Below, in pieces: positions 28,455 to 39,961 of a stretch of 64,000 nucleotides of DNA. A program made the translations under genes and the position numbers. The DNA comes from Vibrio sp. CK2-1 (lineage in GTDB: Bacteria > Pseudomonadota > Gammaproteobacteria > Enterobacterales > Vibrionaceae). How positions within the stretch are numbered: the first letter of the stretch is position 1; each line of letters opens with the position of its first letter. The notes beneath the pieces were generated by a model, which saw nothing but the letters and a program-made list of their open reading frames with translations, had not been told where the DNA came from and searched no databases. Where the stretch lies: positions 620,001-684,000 of the forward strand of contig NZ_JAKKCJ010000001.1 of NCBI RefSeq assembly GCF_021726515.1, given 5' to 3'.

Positions 28455-28919
28455 ATGAATTCTTCTGAAACACAACATCTTCAAAACTTACCTCTTGCAG
28501 AGCGATTAGGTCGTTTAACTCGTTTATGGCGAATGGTTGCTGATGCTGAATTAAGTCCTCTAGGCCTGACTCACCCTAGGTGGAGTGCTTTATGGAAGTT
28601 GCGTCAACTCGGTGATTGCATTAGTCAAAAATGTTTAGCCGAAGGGTTAGAAATAGAACTGGCCTCATTGATGCGAACGCTTAACCAATTAGAGCAACAG
28701 CAACTGATTATTCGTAAGACGTGCCCAAATGATAAGCGAGCCCGTTTAGTCTGTTTGACTAAGGAAGGGGAAACCATCTTGAAGCAGATGGAGACTAGAA
28801 TTTTCGATGTCCGTAAAAAAGTATTATCAGGGTTATCAGAGCAGCAATTGCAAGAATTTGAATTTGTGGTTGAGCATATAAGCCGTAATGCGTTAGAGCA
28901 GCTAAAAGTCCGAGAGTAA
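28455..28919 (+). CDS. slyA: SlyA-like MarR family transcriptional regulator
   Basis: A 154-residue winged-helix dimer. LAERLGRLTRLWRMVADAELSPLGLTHPRW and LMRTLNQLEQQQLIIRKTCPNDKRARLVCLTKEG align well with SlyA, including the wing. SlyA members respond to small phenolic ligands and control efflux and virulence genes. The ATG at 28455 is chosen; ATG 28446 and TTG 28422 are in frame but have poorer ribosome sites. The following HlyD and FUSC genes are probably in the same operon, as in the slyA-ydhIJK neighbourhood of enterobacteria. Confidence 0.78.
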   Translation: MNSSETQHLQNLPLAERLGRLTRLWRMVADAELSPLGLTHPRWSALWKLRQLGDCISQKCLAEGLEIELASLMRTLNQLEQQQLIIRKTCPNDKRARLVCLTKEGETILKQMETRIFDVRKKVLSGLSEQQLQEFEFVVEHISRNALEQLKVRE

Positions 28920-28944
28920 AATATTTAACAAATTAGAGAGAGTT

Positions 28945-30003
28945 ATGTCCCCAGATCAACAATTTGCACGACTTGTGCGTATCGCCATGTTTGGCTTTGC
29001 CTTCATATTCATTTATTTCTTAGTTGCCGATTTAAAAATGCCAGTGACCACTGAGTCTATGGCGACGAGATCGATTATCAAAGTTGCCCCTCAAGTCAGT
29101 GGGCGCATAGAGAATGTACATGTCCATAATAATCAGACAGTAAAAAAAGGTGATGTGCTATTTGAAATCGATGCTTCGCCTTTTCAGTTGGCAGTCGATG
29201 AAGCGCGCTTATCACTAGAGCAAGCCAAACAAAATAACCAAGAATTAGATGCAGCACTTGAGGCAGCGAAAGCGAATGTTCATGCCGCAGAAAGCATTAG
29301 TGAGCAGAGAAACCGCGAAGCGAACCGCATGGTGAATTTATTGAAAAATCACGGTGTGTCGCAGCAAGAACGAGATCAGGCGGTTAGTAGTGCACGCTCG
29401 GCACGCGCTAATTTGCTTGCAGCAAGAGCTGAGCTTGAAAAAATCAAAGTCAGCCGTGGACTTGGTGGTGAAGATAATTTAAGTATTCGTCAGGCTCAAA
29501 ATCACCTAAAACAAGCGGAATTAAATCTTTCTTATACCCGAGTAACAGCGGAGAAAGATGGCCTAGTCACTAACTTACATTTACAGGAAGGCAGTTTTAA
29601 AAGTGCCGGTAGTCCTGCATTAGCTTTGGTGTCACAGAATGTGGATGTCATTGCCGATTTCCGTGAAAAGAACATTGCCTACACCCATCAAGGTGACCAT
29701 GCGGTTGTGGCTTTTGATGGCCGTCCGGGGCAGTTATTTGATGCCATAGTGGAAAGCATTGATGCTGGGGTAAGTTCAGGTCAGTTTGATGCGAATGGTC
29801 AGTTAGCCACTCCGACGTCTTCAGACCGCTGGGTGCGAGATGCACAGCGTTTACGTTTGCATTTGAAACTGGTAAATCCATTGGACTTTCCCGCTGCCGC
29901 AGGGGCTCGTTCCACGGTTCAATTGATTCCTGATAATGGTTTCTTTGCTTTATTAGCTAAGGCACAAATCAAATTCATTAGTTTATTGCACTACATTTAC
30001 TAA
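28945..30003 (+). CDS. HlyD family efflux adaptor, YdhJ/AaeA-like
   Basis: A 352-residue membrane-fusion protein. An N-terminal membrane helix (residues 12-30) is followed by a biotinyl-lipoyl motif (APQVSGRIENVHVHNNQTVKKGDVLFEID). A long helical hairpin (about 75-180) follows, then the second lipoyl half (YTRVTAEKDGLVTNLHLQEGSF) and a barrel domain. With the adjacent FUSC-type membrane protein it would form an aromatic-compound or drug efflux pump. Six to twelve bases separate it from the next gene. GAGAGAG precedes the ATG. Confidence 0.85.
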   Translation: MSPDQQFARLVRIAMFGFAFIFIYFLVADLKMPVTTESMATRSIIKVAPQVSGRIENVHVHNNQTVKKGDVLFEIDASPFQLAVDEARLSLEQAKQNNQELDAALEAAKANVHAAESISEQRNREANRMVNLLKNHGVSQQERDQAVSSARSARANLLAARAELEKIKVSRGLGGEDNLSIRQAQNHLKQAELNLSYTRVTAEKDGLVTNLHLQEGSFKSAGSPALALVSQNVDVIADFREKNIAYTHQGDHAVVAFDGRPGQLFDAIVESIDAGVSSGQFDANGQLATPTSSDRWVRDAQRLRLHLKLVNPLDFPAAAGARSTVQLIPDNGFFALLAKAQIKFISLLHYIY

Positions 30004-30015
30004 GGGCGGGTGAGT

Positions 30016-31047
30016 ATGTTGTTACTTCGCCACCATCCATTAAACGCCAATGATGTTAGGCAGTGTTTGCGTATCGCCACGGGCGCAACATTAGGTTTTT
30101 TGATCTGTAAAATATTCGGTTGGCAAAACGGGGTGTTTTATACCGTTACGCCGATCTTATTATTAGGTCTGATTCCGCAAGTTAATATGCATGTGGTGCG
30201 TCAGGTTTTGGCTTCTGCTTGTGTTTCAGCCGTTGAAGTTGGATTGATCGCAGGCATGCTTGGTGATCGCCCAGCCATGATGACGCTGATGGCTTTTTTG
30301 ATGTTTCTTTACCGCTTTATGGCAATGAGCAAAGGTAGCTTATTTTTATTTGGCGCGACCGGGGTCATCAACCTAAGTATCATGCTGCACTTTGCTAGTT
30401 TTCCGAGCACTAATATCGAGGTACTGATTTCAGATAATATTGTTTCGTCTTGTACCTCATTAATGATTGCCTATTTAATGATGTATTTGTGGCCTGATGT
30501 CGAACCTAGAGCTGCAAGACCTGCGGTTGAGAAAAATGCTAATCGCATGCGTCATGAAGCCTTACTAGGATCCATCATGGCAACCTTGTCCTTTATTGTT
30601 TTTCAGGTACTCGATTTACAAGATTCAATGTCAGCTCAGGCGACCAGCTTATTGCTGTTGTTCCCGATGAATTGGGATGGAATGTTAGGTTATGCGCGCA
30701 AGCGGGCGATAGGCACTATTCTTGGTGTGACTTTTGGTATCGCAGTGCAAGTAATTTTATATGATTGGTCAAACATGCTGATCTTCGTGGTGCCACTTCT
30801 TTGGATTGGTTTGATGATTTTTAGCCAGGCTCATGTCAAAGAGGCGAGTGGATCTGGTGCCGGTTTTGGCGCAATGACCACTCTAGGGATCTTATTTGGC
30901 CAGTATTTAAGCCCTAATGGTGATTTGATATTTAGCGCTTTATATCGAATGAGTAGTATCGGCGTGGCGATTGTGATCACTTTAATGGTGTGCTTTTTCC
31001 TGCATAAGTTTTTAAATCGTTTTGAAGCGACACGCTTTGGTGCATAG
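30016..31047 (+). CDS. FUSC/DUF2955 family membrane efflux protein, YdhK-like
   Basis: A 343-residue integral membrane protein with about ten helices in two blocks of five (residues 15-160 and 185-340). CLRIATGATLGFLICKIFGWQNGVFYTVTPILLLG and GYARKRAIGTILGV are typical of the AaeB/YccS/FUSC superfamily; the shorter form corresponds to DUF2955. It is the probable transport partner of the HlyD protein. The ATG at 30016 is preferred, with GGTGAG adjacent; a GTG at 30010 is possible. No DUF1656 small subunit gene is present. Confidence 0.8.
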   Translation: MLLLRHHPLNANDVRQCLRIATGATLGFLICKIFGWQNGVFYTVTPILLLGLIPQVNMHVVRQVLASACVSAVEVGLIAGMLGDRPAMMTLMAFLMFLYRFMAMSKGSLFLFGATGVINLSIMLHFASFPSTNIEVLISDNIVSSCTSLMIAYLMMYLWPDVEPRAARPAVEKNANRMRHEALLGSIMATLSFIVFQVLDLQDSMSAQATSLLLLFPMNWDGMLGYARKRAIGTILGVTFGIAVQVILYDWSNMLIFVVPLLWIGLMIFSQAHVKEASGSGAGFGAMTTLGILFGQYLSPNGDLIFSALYRMSSIGVAIVITLMVCFFLHKFLNRFEATRFGA

Positions 31048-31480
31048 CATGGTGTAACTTGCCTTGTTTATCGGGCTTTGTTTGCTTTATTTTTCGCAAA
31101 GTGATGCTCAATATAAGGCAAGCTTTCTACTAGGCTTGGCTTTAAATCCCATCAAACGAAATCTTATTCATTTATTGTAAATTAATATCTACTTTACCTT
31201 TCTGCATTCGTGCTTTCTCTCTTTAATTCCTAAAAATATAAAGTTTTGATCTGTGTTTTCGATCATGTTTTGCTAGTTCTTCTGTTTATAAAAGATGTTA
31301 TAAATATGTTTAAAATTCTGCAAATAAGGATTTTGTAGATAGTATATTTTGTATTTTGATTCTTTATGCGACATTTGTGACTAATTAAGCGTTCGAGCGT
31401 AGAGAGACTAAAAGTAGGAATGACAACCAATAGAATAATTGTATTTTTAAATGGAATTTTGGCAGTAAAAGGATATTAAT
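31048..31480. other. AT-rich region before astA
   Basis: These 433 bp show no gene. A hairpin CTTGCCTT (31058-31065) / AAGGCAAG (31115-31122), with an inner TTTGC/GCAAA stem, may end the efflux operon. TGTATTTTGATTCT (31350-31363) is a weak match to an ArgR half-operator pair. No clear sigma-54 -24/-12 pair was found. Confidence 0.4.
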
Positions 31481-34002
<2,522 letters not shown>

Positions 34003-34012
34003 GGATGTCGAT

Positions 34013-35353
34013 ATGAAAGCGTATGAAGTCAATTTTGATGGTCTAGTGGGGCTAACTCACCATTATGCAGGTTTGTCATTTGGTAATGTGGCGTCAACCA
34101 GCAATCAAAATGCCGTATCTAACCCTAAGTTGGCAGCCAAACAAGGCTTGCTGAAAATGAAAGCCCTGAGTGATATGGGCTTTAAGCAAGGCGTGTTACC
34201 GCCGCAAGAGCGTCCGCATATTCCGACGTTAAGACAGCTGGGTTTTAGCGGAACCGATGAACAAGTGCTTGCCAGTGTTGCTAAACAAGCGCCGAAATTG
34301 TTGTCGGCAGTAAGTTCAGCATCTTCAATGTGGACAGCCAATGCTGCTACTATGTCGCCTTCGGCAGATACATCGGATGGTCGAGCACATTTTACCGTCG
34401 CTAATCTCAATAATAAATTCCACCGTGCTATTGAAGCGGATACGACGAGTGCCACGCTTCGAGCCATGTTTAATAACGATCAATACTTTGCTCATCACGA
34501 TGCTTTGCCGCAACAATCGATAATGGGCGATGAAGGTGCCGCCAACCATAACCGCTTATGTAGTGAATACGGTGCGAAAGGTGTTGAGGTCTTTGTTTAT
34601 GGTAGACAAGCCTACGGTGGGCAAGTTGAGCCAACTCGTTACCCGGCAAGGCAAACCTTAGAAGCCAGCCAAGCCGTCGCGCGATTACATGGTTTATCTG
34701 AACAACAAACGGTATTTGTGCAGCAAAACCCAGAAGTTATCGACCAAGGCGTTTTTCATAATGATGTAATTTCTGTGAGTAATGGCAACGTACTATTTCA
34801 TCATGATCAAGCGTTCTTAAATCAAGCCGCGGCTTTTGATGAAATTAGACAAAAACTTTCATTACAACAAACCGACTTTATTTCGATTGAAGTGCCGACA
34901 GAGCAAGTATCGGTACAAGATGCCGTCAGTACCTACCTTTTTAATAGCCAGTTATTAACAAAACCCAACGGCAAGATGATGCTGGTGGTGCCGGAAGAGT
35001 CTCGCCAAAGCACTAATGTGTGGAATTACCTCACGGAATTATTGAGTTCGAACGGACCCATTGATGAAGTGAAAGTGTTCGATTTACGAGAAAGCATGCG
35101 CAATGGTGGTGGGCCAGCATGTTTGCGCCAAAGGGTAGTGTTAACCGAAGCAGAACTGCAAGCGGTGACGCCACAAGTGCTAATGAATGATGATCTGTTT
35201 AGTAGCTTAAATACTTGGGTCGATCGTTTTTATCGAGACCGACTACTCGAAACTGATTTGGCCGATCCTCAATTGCTGAATGAAAACCGTCAGGCATTAG
35301 ATGAGCTGACGAAAATTCTCGCACTAGGCAGTATTTATCCATTTCAGCAGTAA
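34013..35353 (+). CDS. astB: N-succinylarginine dihydrolase
   Basis: A 446-residue guanidino-group-modifying enzyme for AST step two, removing CO2 and two NH3 from succinylarginine. [21 protein letters not shown] at the N-terminus and the C-terminal [11 protein letters not shown], with the nucleophilic Cys, are diagnostic. The ATG at 34013 has AAGGA seven bases upstream. A TTG at 33995 would overlap astD and is less likely. Confidence 0.95.
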   Translation: MKAYEVNFDGLVGLTHHYAGLSFGNVASTSNQNAVSNPKLAAKQGLLKMKALSDMGFKQGVLPPQERPHIPTLRQLGFSGTDEQVLASVAKQAPKLLSAVSSASSMWTANAATMSPSADTSDGRAHFTVANLNNKFHRAIEADTTSATLRAMFNNDQYFAHHDALPQQSIMGDEGAANHNRLCSEYGAKGVEVFVYGRQAYGGQVEPTRYPARQTLEASQAVARLHGLSEQQTVFVQQNPEVIDQGVFHNDVISVSNGNVLFHHDQAFLNQAAAFDEIRQKLSLQQTDFISIEVPTEQVSVQDAVSTYLFNSQLLTKPNGKMMLVVPEESRQSTNVWNYLTELLSSNGPIDEVKVFDLRESMRNGGGPACLRQRVVLTEAELQAVTPQVLMNDDLFSSLNTWVDRFYRDRLLETDLADPQLLNENRQALDELTKILALGSIYPFQQ

Positions 35354-35371
35354 CAAAAAGGTGTGAGTGTT

Positions 35372-36370
35372 ATGGATAACTTTCTGGCAAGTACTTTAAA
35401 ACAGCAAGCGCCTCCTATTACCAGTGGAACGGTAGGGGAGATTAATTGGCACTGGCTTGATCATGGCGTCATGGTGATTGAACCAAACGAGGGAGAAGTG
35501 AGCCAGCGAGAGCATGTTTTGTTGTCTGCTGGCGTGCATGGTAATGAAACCGCACCGATAGAATTGCTCGATCAGCTAGTGGATGATTTGCTTAATGGTA
35601 GGCTAAAACTCAATGTAAAACTGATGCTGATGTTGGGCAACCCAGAGGCAATGCGTAATGGCGAGCGTTACAATGATATTGATTTGAATCGCTTATTTAG
35701 CCAACACTATCAAAACTACCCATCGTGCGCTGAAACCTTAAGAGCGTCGCAGCTTGAAGCGTTAACTACGCAGTTTTTTGAACCAGCTAAAGGTCGCAAG
35801 CTTCACTTTGATTTGCACACTGCGATTCGAGAGTCGCATCATGTACGCTTTGCATTACTGCCATATAAAGAGAGTGCTCAATATAGCCGACAAGTGTGTG
35901 ATTGGTTGTCGTGCTCAGGTGTAGAAGCCATCGTATTAAACCAAGCGCCGAGCGCCACATTCTCTTATTATTCAAGTGAATACTGTGGGGCAGATAGCTG
36001 TACTTTAGAGTTGGGAAAAGCCAAACCTTTTGGGCAAAACGACCTATCACAATTTGCAGGTATTAATAACGGCTTAAGACTGTTGGTGAACCAAGGTTTA
36101 CCGCAATCATCACCAACCAACGTGAAGTTAAAGGTATACCAAGTTTCCCAGCAACTGACTAAGTTATCTGAAAACTTTGCAATGAACTTCAGTGACGATG
36201 TAAAAAACTTTACCGCTTTTGAGCAAGGCGAAGTATTAGCTGTCGATGGTGAAACAACCTATCGAGTGCAACAGCCGACAGAGTGGGTGCTGTTTCCTAA
36301 TCCTAAAGTAAGACCGGGCTTAAGAGCAGGGTTGATGTTGGTGAGGATGAATCTAGATGAGCTTTTATAA
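35372..36370 (+). CDS. astE: Succinylglutamate desuccinylase
   Basis: A 332-residue zinc hydrolase for the last AST step, releasing glutamate and succinate. LLSAGVHGNETAPIE carries His and Glu zinc ligands. NDIDLNRLF and LHFDLHTAIR hold the substrate-binding Asn-Arg and the third zinc ligand. The ATG at 35372 lies eight bases after AAAAAGGTG. It closes the astADBE operon; the aminotransferase gene astC is absent from the window. Confidence 0.94.
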   Translation: MDNFLASTLKQQAPPITSGTVGEINWHWLDHGVMVIEPNEGEVSQREHVLLSAGVHGNETAPIELLDQLVDDLLNGRLKLNVKLMLMLGNPEAMRNGERYNDIDLNRLFSQHYQNYPSCAETLRASQLEALTTQFFEPAKGRKLHFDLHTAIRESHHVRFALLPYKESAQYSRQVCDWLSCSGVEAIVLNQAPSATFSYYSSEYCGADSCTLELGKAKPFGQNDLSQFAGINNGLRLLVNQGLPQSSPTNVKLKVYQVSQQLTKLSENFAMNFSDDVKNFTAFEQGEVLAVDGETTYRVQQPTEWVLFPNPKVRPGLRAGLMLVRMNLDELL

Positions 36371-36388
36371 ATCATAATCAATATCAAA

Positions 36389-36422
36389 AGTCATCGGATA
36401 CGAGTGTAACCGATGACTATCA
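36389..36422 (-). terminator. Hairpin between astE and the lipoprotein pair
   Basis: AGTCATCGG (36389-36397) pairs perfectly with CCGATGACT (36410-36418). On the minus strand it is followed by TTTTG, so it best serves the lipoprotein genes, but it lies between convergent operons. Confidence 0.6.
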
Positions 36423-36426
36423 TCCG

Positions 36427-37014
36427 TTATAAGGTGACTTTCTTAAGATGAATTAGGTCATCAAAATTAGCCTTTGAGTTACATTGAAATACAACCCCCA
36501 TAGTCATAAGAGTTTGTGTACCTTCGGTGAAGGCTACGGAGTCCTCGCATAATCTTGCTTGAAATATGCCTTTACTATCATGAGGGGCTACTAAGTTATA
36601 ATCATGCTCATCCGCTGTGAGGTAAACTTTATCACTCTCAAGTCTAAAGAAACGTTTATTATCAACAACGAAGCTTGATTGTTCGTATTTAGAGTTTTTT
36701 AATAAATGAGATTTAGGAGTAAAATAGCCAGAATTTAAATGTTTACTTTGAATGTATATAAGTCTGTTATGTTTTTTATCAAGATAAAATGACACTTTAA
36801 ATTTATTTGTTGTTCCACCCGAAGTATTACTATATTTTAAGTATTTACTATATGTATCAGTTCCTATGTATGCAAAATCGTTAGATACAGTTGCATTAAT
36901 ACCTAAAGGCTGTAATAAAATACTATTGGACAATATTACATAATGCTCTTGGGGTTTAAATGCCGCACAAGATGGAAGTAAAGGTATTAATATTAATAAA
37001 AGTAATTTTTTCAT
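36427..37014 (-). CDS. Hypothetical lipoprotein, 195 residues
   Basis: The start MKKLLLLILIPLLPSC is a clear lipoprotein signal, with Cys16 as the lipidated residue. The rest is soluble and beta-rich, with KYLKYSNTSGGTTNKFKVSF and paired Lys/Tyr-rich strands; no family is recognised. It is more AT-rich than its neighbours. It lies 13 bp downstream of another lipoprotein gene on the same strand, so the two are probably co-expressed. GAGTGAACT precedes the ATG. Confidence 0.65.
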   Translation of the reverse strand: MKKLLLLILIPLLPSCAAFKPQEHYVILSNSILLQPLGINATVSNDFAYIGTDTYSKYLKYSNTSGGTTNKFKVSFYLDKKHNRLIYIQSKHLNSGYFTPKSHLLKNSKYEQSSFVVDNKRFFRLESDKVYLTADEHDYNLVAPHDSKGIFQARLCEDSVAFTEGTQTLMTMGVVFQCNSKANFDDLIHLKKVTL

Positions 37015-37027
37015 AGTTCACTCAAAG

Positions 37028-37423
37028 TTATCTATAAGGTTTATTCGTAATATGGTTAATTGAACAAGATTTTATAAAATCATTAGATGGTGAATATAAG
37101 TTGTATGTGAAGCTAATATTCCATCCATCATCACTAGTTGAATCAATAGCTGTTAATATTGATTCTTTTAGATTTTCACAAAAATGGCTGCCTTTAACTG
37201 TTTTTATATCAAGTTGAGTCTTAGTAGAAAGGTTATAGGTTACTTGTAAATCATTATCTCTGGGCGATATCCAGCCAGTAGCACTTTCTACGTGGAAGTG
37301 TTTTAGGTCGTTTGGTTTTTCTGGTGTAAAGGCCCTGCTTTTTCCGTAATGTGCCATAGAAGAGCATCCACTAAGTATGAGGGTCATAAATAAAATAAAT
37401 GAATAACTTTGTCTTCTTAGCAT
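37028..37423 (-). CDS. Hypothetical lipoprotein, 131 residues
   Basis: The signal sequence ends in the lipobox LSGC (Cys20). The mature part, about 110 residues, has two Cys (in GSHFCENL and IKSCSINHI) that could form a disulphide. No family is recognised. GAAGGTACG precedes the ATG. It is the upstream gene of the AT-rich lipoprotein pair and may have been acquired with it. Confidence 0.6.
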   Translation of the reverse strand: MLRRQSYSFILFMTLILSGCSSMAHYGKSRAFTPEKPNDLKHFHVESATGWISPRDNDLQVTYNLSTKTQLDIKTVKGSHFCENLKESILTAIDSTSDDGWNISFTYNLYSPSNDFIKSCSINHITNKPYR

Positions 37424-37617
37424 CGTACCTTCAATGTTTGTAATAATTAGTTACAACTACGATATTTATATTTTGGATAATAATCCAGCAATAACAGCAT
37501 ATTTATTGAAATTTTGTATGACTTTTACCTTTAAGTAACAGGATTAGATCCTTTTGATATCATTTAATGTCATTTTTATTTTAAATACCACATTGCATTA
37601 ACGAATATTTATGTAAT

Positions 37618-37661
37618 AAAAAAGCCACTGATGCTAAATGCAGCATACAGTGGCTTTTTTT
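37618..37661. terminator. Bidirectional intrinsic terminator
   Basis: AAAAAAGCCACTG (37618-37630) pairs with CAGTGGCTTTTTT (37648-37660). An inner ATGCT/AGCAT stem sits in the loop. T tracts are present on both strands. It ends the minus-strand acidic lipoprotein gene. Confidence 0.85.
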
Positions 37662-37708
37662 ATCCCTAGGGGGGAATTTAAAAGAACAATACGTTCACTT
37701 GAGAGTGA

Positions 37709-38131
37709 TTAACAATCCGTATCTTCAGCGTTAACGCCTTCTTTGATGTCTTCACATTTATCTTCAATCGCGTTACCAGCGTCGGTTGCCATATCATCCA
37801 TTGAATCTTGAGCGTTATCGGCATGATCTGACATGTCATTGCTCATTTCATCAACTTTATCGGCTGCTGCATCAGCTTGATCAGACATTGCATCGCCTGC
37901 TTGGTCTAGTTGCTCACCCATTTGATCAGAAGCTTCAGATGCTGACTCTTGTACATCAGTTGCCATTTCATCCATTTGTTGTCCTGCATCGTCAGCCATT
38001 TGTTGGGTTTGTTCGACGGCAGTATCAACATTTTCTTCTGCATTATCGGCTGAGTTGTTATCACAAGCAGCAAGAGCTAGTGCGAAAAAAGAGGCAATGG
38101 CGAATGGTTTCAACCAATTTGTTTTAGTCAT
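37709..38131 (-). CDS. Acidic repetitive lipoprotein
   Basis: A 140-residue protein with a lipobox ALAAC (Cys22) and a highly acidic, low-complexity mature part. The pattern is DDAGQQMDEMATD, QESASEASDQMGEQLDQAGDAM, DQADAAADKVDEM and so on, with roughly 11-residue periodicity, suggesting an extended amphipathic helix. Two Cys lie near the C-terminus (DKCEDIKE and the final DTDC). The ATG at 38131 has AAGGAG five bases upstream; a GTG two codons earlier would overlap that site. Function is unknown; a periplasmic stress-type protein is possible. Confidence 0.7.
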   Translation of the reverse strand: MTKTNWLKPFAIASFFALALAACDNNSADNAEENVDTAVEQTQQMADDAGQQMDEMATDVQESASEASDQMGEQLDQAGDAMSDQADAAADKVDEMSNDMSDHADNAQDSMDDMATDAGNAIEDKCEDIKEGVNAEDTDC

Positions 38132-38383
38132 ATTCACTCCTTAGTGAAATGGAAATAAGAAATTCATTTTCTTTTAATGCGGTGTACGGATTAACTCTAG
38201 TTCATTTATAAATAATTACGATAGCGCATGAGGTTAATTAACGAGTTTATAACAACTTATGACGGCAAATTTACTTAAGTGGCTAAAATTGCCTAATAGA
38301 CTTATAAACTGTAAGTATTTGTCGAGATCTTTCTCAAGTACAATGACGCCAAATTGTATCTGTTTTGTTATGTAAGGAATTCC

Positions 38384-39367
38384 ATGAGTCAATTTGTTGT
38401 CTGTGCTCTGTATAAATTTGTCGAGCTCAAGAACCATCAATCGCTGCAATCACCATTACTAGAATTGATGGAAAAGCATGCCATTCGCGGTACGTTATTA
38501 CTGGCTCATGAAGGGATTAATGGCACGGTGGCAGCCTCGCGTGAGGGGATTGATGCTTTGCTGGCGTGGTTTGGTCAAGACGATCGCTTAGCTGACATTA
38601 ACTACAAAGAGTCCTATCACCAAGAGATGCCTTTCAATCGTTCTAAAGTGAAATTGAAGAAAGAAATCGTCACCATGGGCGTAGAAGGGATCGATCCTAA
38701 ACAAGTCGTTGGAACCTACGTTAAGCCGCAAGATTGGAATAACTTAATCGCCGATCCAGAAGTTTTTGTGGTGGATACGCGTAATGATTATGAAATCGAA
38801 CTTGGCACTTTTGAACGAGCGGTTAACCCTAATACTGAGACGTTCCGAGAATTTCCAGATTATGTAAAAGAAAACCTCGATCCGGAAAAGCATAAGAAAG
38901 TCGCGATGTTTTGTACTGGTGGCATTCGTTGTGAAAAGTCGACTGCTTACTTAAAAGAACAAGGCTTTGATGAGGTTTATCACCTTGAAGGCGGCATTCT
39001 GAAATACTTAGAAGAAGTCCCTGAAGAAGACAGCTTATGGAAAGGGGATTGCTATGTATTTGACGGTCGAGTAGCCGTAAACCATCAATTAGAAAAAAGT
39101 GAATATGAGCTTTGTAATGCTTGTCGTTTACCGATCACCGATGAAGACAAACAAAGTGAGAAGTTTGAACAAGGCGTAAGCTGCCCTAAATGTTTTGGTA
39201 CGCATTCTGATGAGCAAATCGAACGCTTCCGCGAACGTGAGAAACAAGTTCAATTAGCAAAGCAACGCGGTGAAGAACATGTTGGCGGTGATGCGGTAAA
39301 ACTGATGGAGCAAAAGCGTCAATTAAAGCTTCAGAAGAAAGCAGAACAACGTCAATCTAAGCGCTGA
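38384..39367 (+). CDS. trhO: tRNA uridine-34 hydroxylase, rhodanese family
   Basis: A 327-residue cytoplasmic enzyme (formerly YceA) that makes 5-hydroxyuridine at tRNA wobble position 34 using oxygen. An N-terminal acylphosphatase-like part ([15 protein letters not shown]) precedes the rhodanese domain ([15 protein letters not shown]), with active Cys177 in [10 protein letters not shown]. The C-terminus is a Cys-rich segment (CNACRLP, CPKCFG) and a basic tail. AAGGAATTCC precedes the ATG at 38384; the longer frame upstream is not needed. Confidence 0.95.
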   Translation: MSQFVVCALYKFVELKNHQSLQSPLLELMEKHAIRGTLLLAHEGINGTVAASREGIDALLAWFGQDDRLADINYKESYHQEMPFNRSKVKLKKEIVTMGVEGIDPKQVVGTYVKPQDWNNLIADPEVFVVDTRNDYEIELGTFERAVNPNTETFREFPDYVKENLDPEKHKKVAMFCTGGIRCEKSTAYLKEQGFDEVYHLEGGILKYLEEVPEEDSLWKGDCYVFDGRVAVNHQLEKSEYELCNACRLPITDEDKQSEKFEQGVSCPKCFGTHSDEQIERFREREKQVQLAKQRGEEHVGGDAVKLMEQKRQLKLQKKAEQRQSKR

Positions 39368-39396
39368 TTTTACAGTGTAAATAGTTCGAATAAACT

Positions 39397-39438
39397 CAAG
39401 CCTAGAGTGAAAAATTCATCTCTAGGCTTGCGTTTTTT
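39397..39438 (+). terminator. Intrinsic terminator after trhO
   Basis: CAAGCCTAGAG (39397-39407) pairs perfectly with CTCTAGGCTTG (39420-39430), followed by CGTTTTTTG. Confidence 0.88.
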
Positions 39439-39514
39439 GCTACTACTACTTAATTATGCTCTTCGGGGGAGTCAAGTACTCTTAATATATGGAAAGACTT
39501 TATCAACCTAAGCA

Positions 39515-39961
39515 TTAGTATTTTTTCAAGATCTCAGTAATTTCCTCTACCGTCTTAGCTGAAATGATAGCGTCAATGTCATTGCCATTTTGAAATAGCT
39601 CTGACAGTGCCATTATCGTTTGTATGTGGCTATCGGAATCCATTGCCGCTAGTGTTACAGCAAAGTAAACCAGCCCATTGTCCTCGGATTCAAAATCAGC
39701 ACCATTTTTAAATACCGTTACCTGAAGAGACGCTTCATTTACACCATCTTCTGGCCTAGCATGTGGCATCGCAATTTTAGGTGCCAATACATAATAAGCG
39801 CCAATTTCCTGATGCTTTTGCTTAATAGCCTCTAGGTATGTTGCTTCAATACTTCCTTGCTCAAGAAGCTTGCGACAAGTGATATTAAGTGCAGCATTGA
39901 CGCTCAAGTTTTCTTCATTTGAGATAATGATATTATCGCCAATTAAACTTAATAAGCTCAT
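39515..39961 (-). CDS. PTS EIIA component, fructose/mannitol-type fold
   Basis: A 148-residue phosphocarrier whose active His67 lies in IAMPHARPEDGV. It passes phosphate from HPr to the EIIB encoded in the same operon. The ATG at 39961 overlaps the EIIC stop (ATGA) and has GGTGGA upstream. Ascorbate-type systems (UlaABC) use this EIIA class. No sugar-specific enzyme gene follows, so the substrate is uncertain. Confidence 0.85.
   Translation of the reverse strand: MSLLSLIGDNIIISNEENLSVNAALNITCRKLLEQGSIEATYLEAIKQKHQEIGAYYVLAPKIAMPHARPEDGVNEASLQVTVFKNGADFESEDNGLVYFAVTLAAMDSDSHIQTIMALSELFQNGNDIDAIISAKTVEEITEILKKY

Noticed and set aside
31350..31363. ArgR operator before astA
   Set aside because: TGTATTTTGATTCT matches only part of the TGAAT-N4-ATTCA pattern, and no second box is found nearby, so it is not listed as a site.
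37786..38127. Plus-strand 113-codon open frame opposite the acidic lipoprotein gene
   Set aside because: It is a compositional shadow: the repetitive GA-rich codons of the real gene leave the opposite strand open. Its product (Leu/His/Gln-rich) has no domain, and the lipoprotein gene has a signal peptide and ribosome site.
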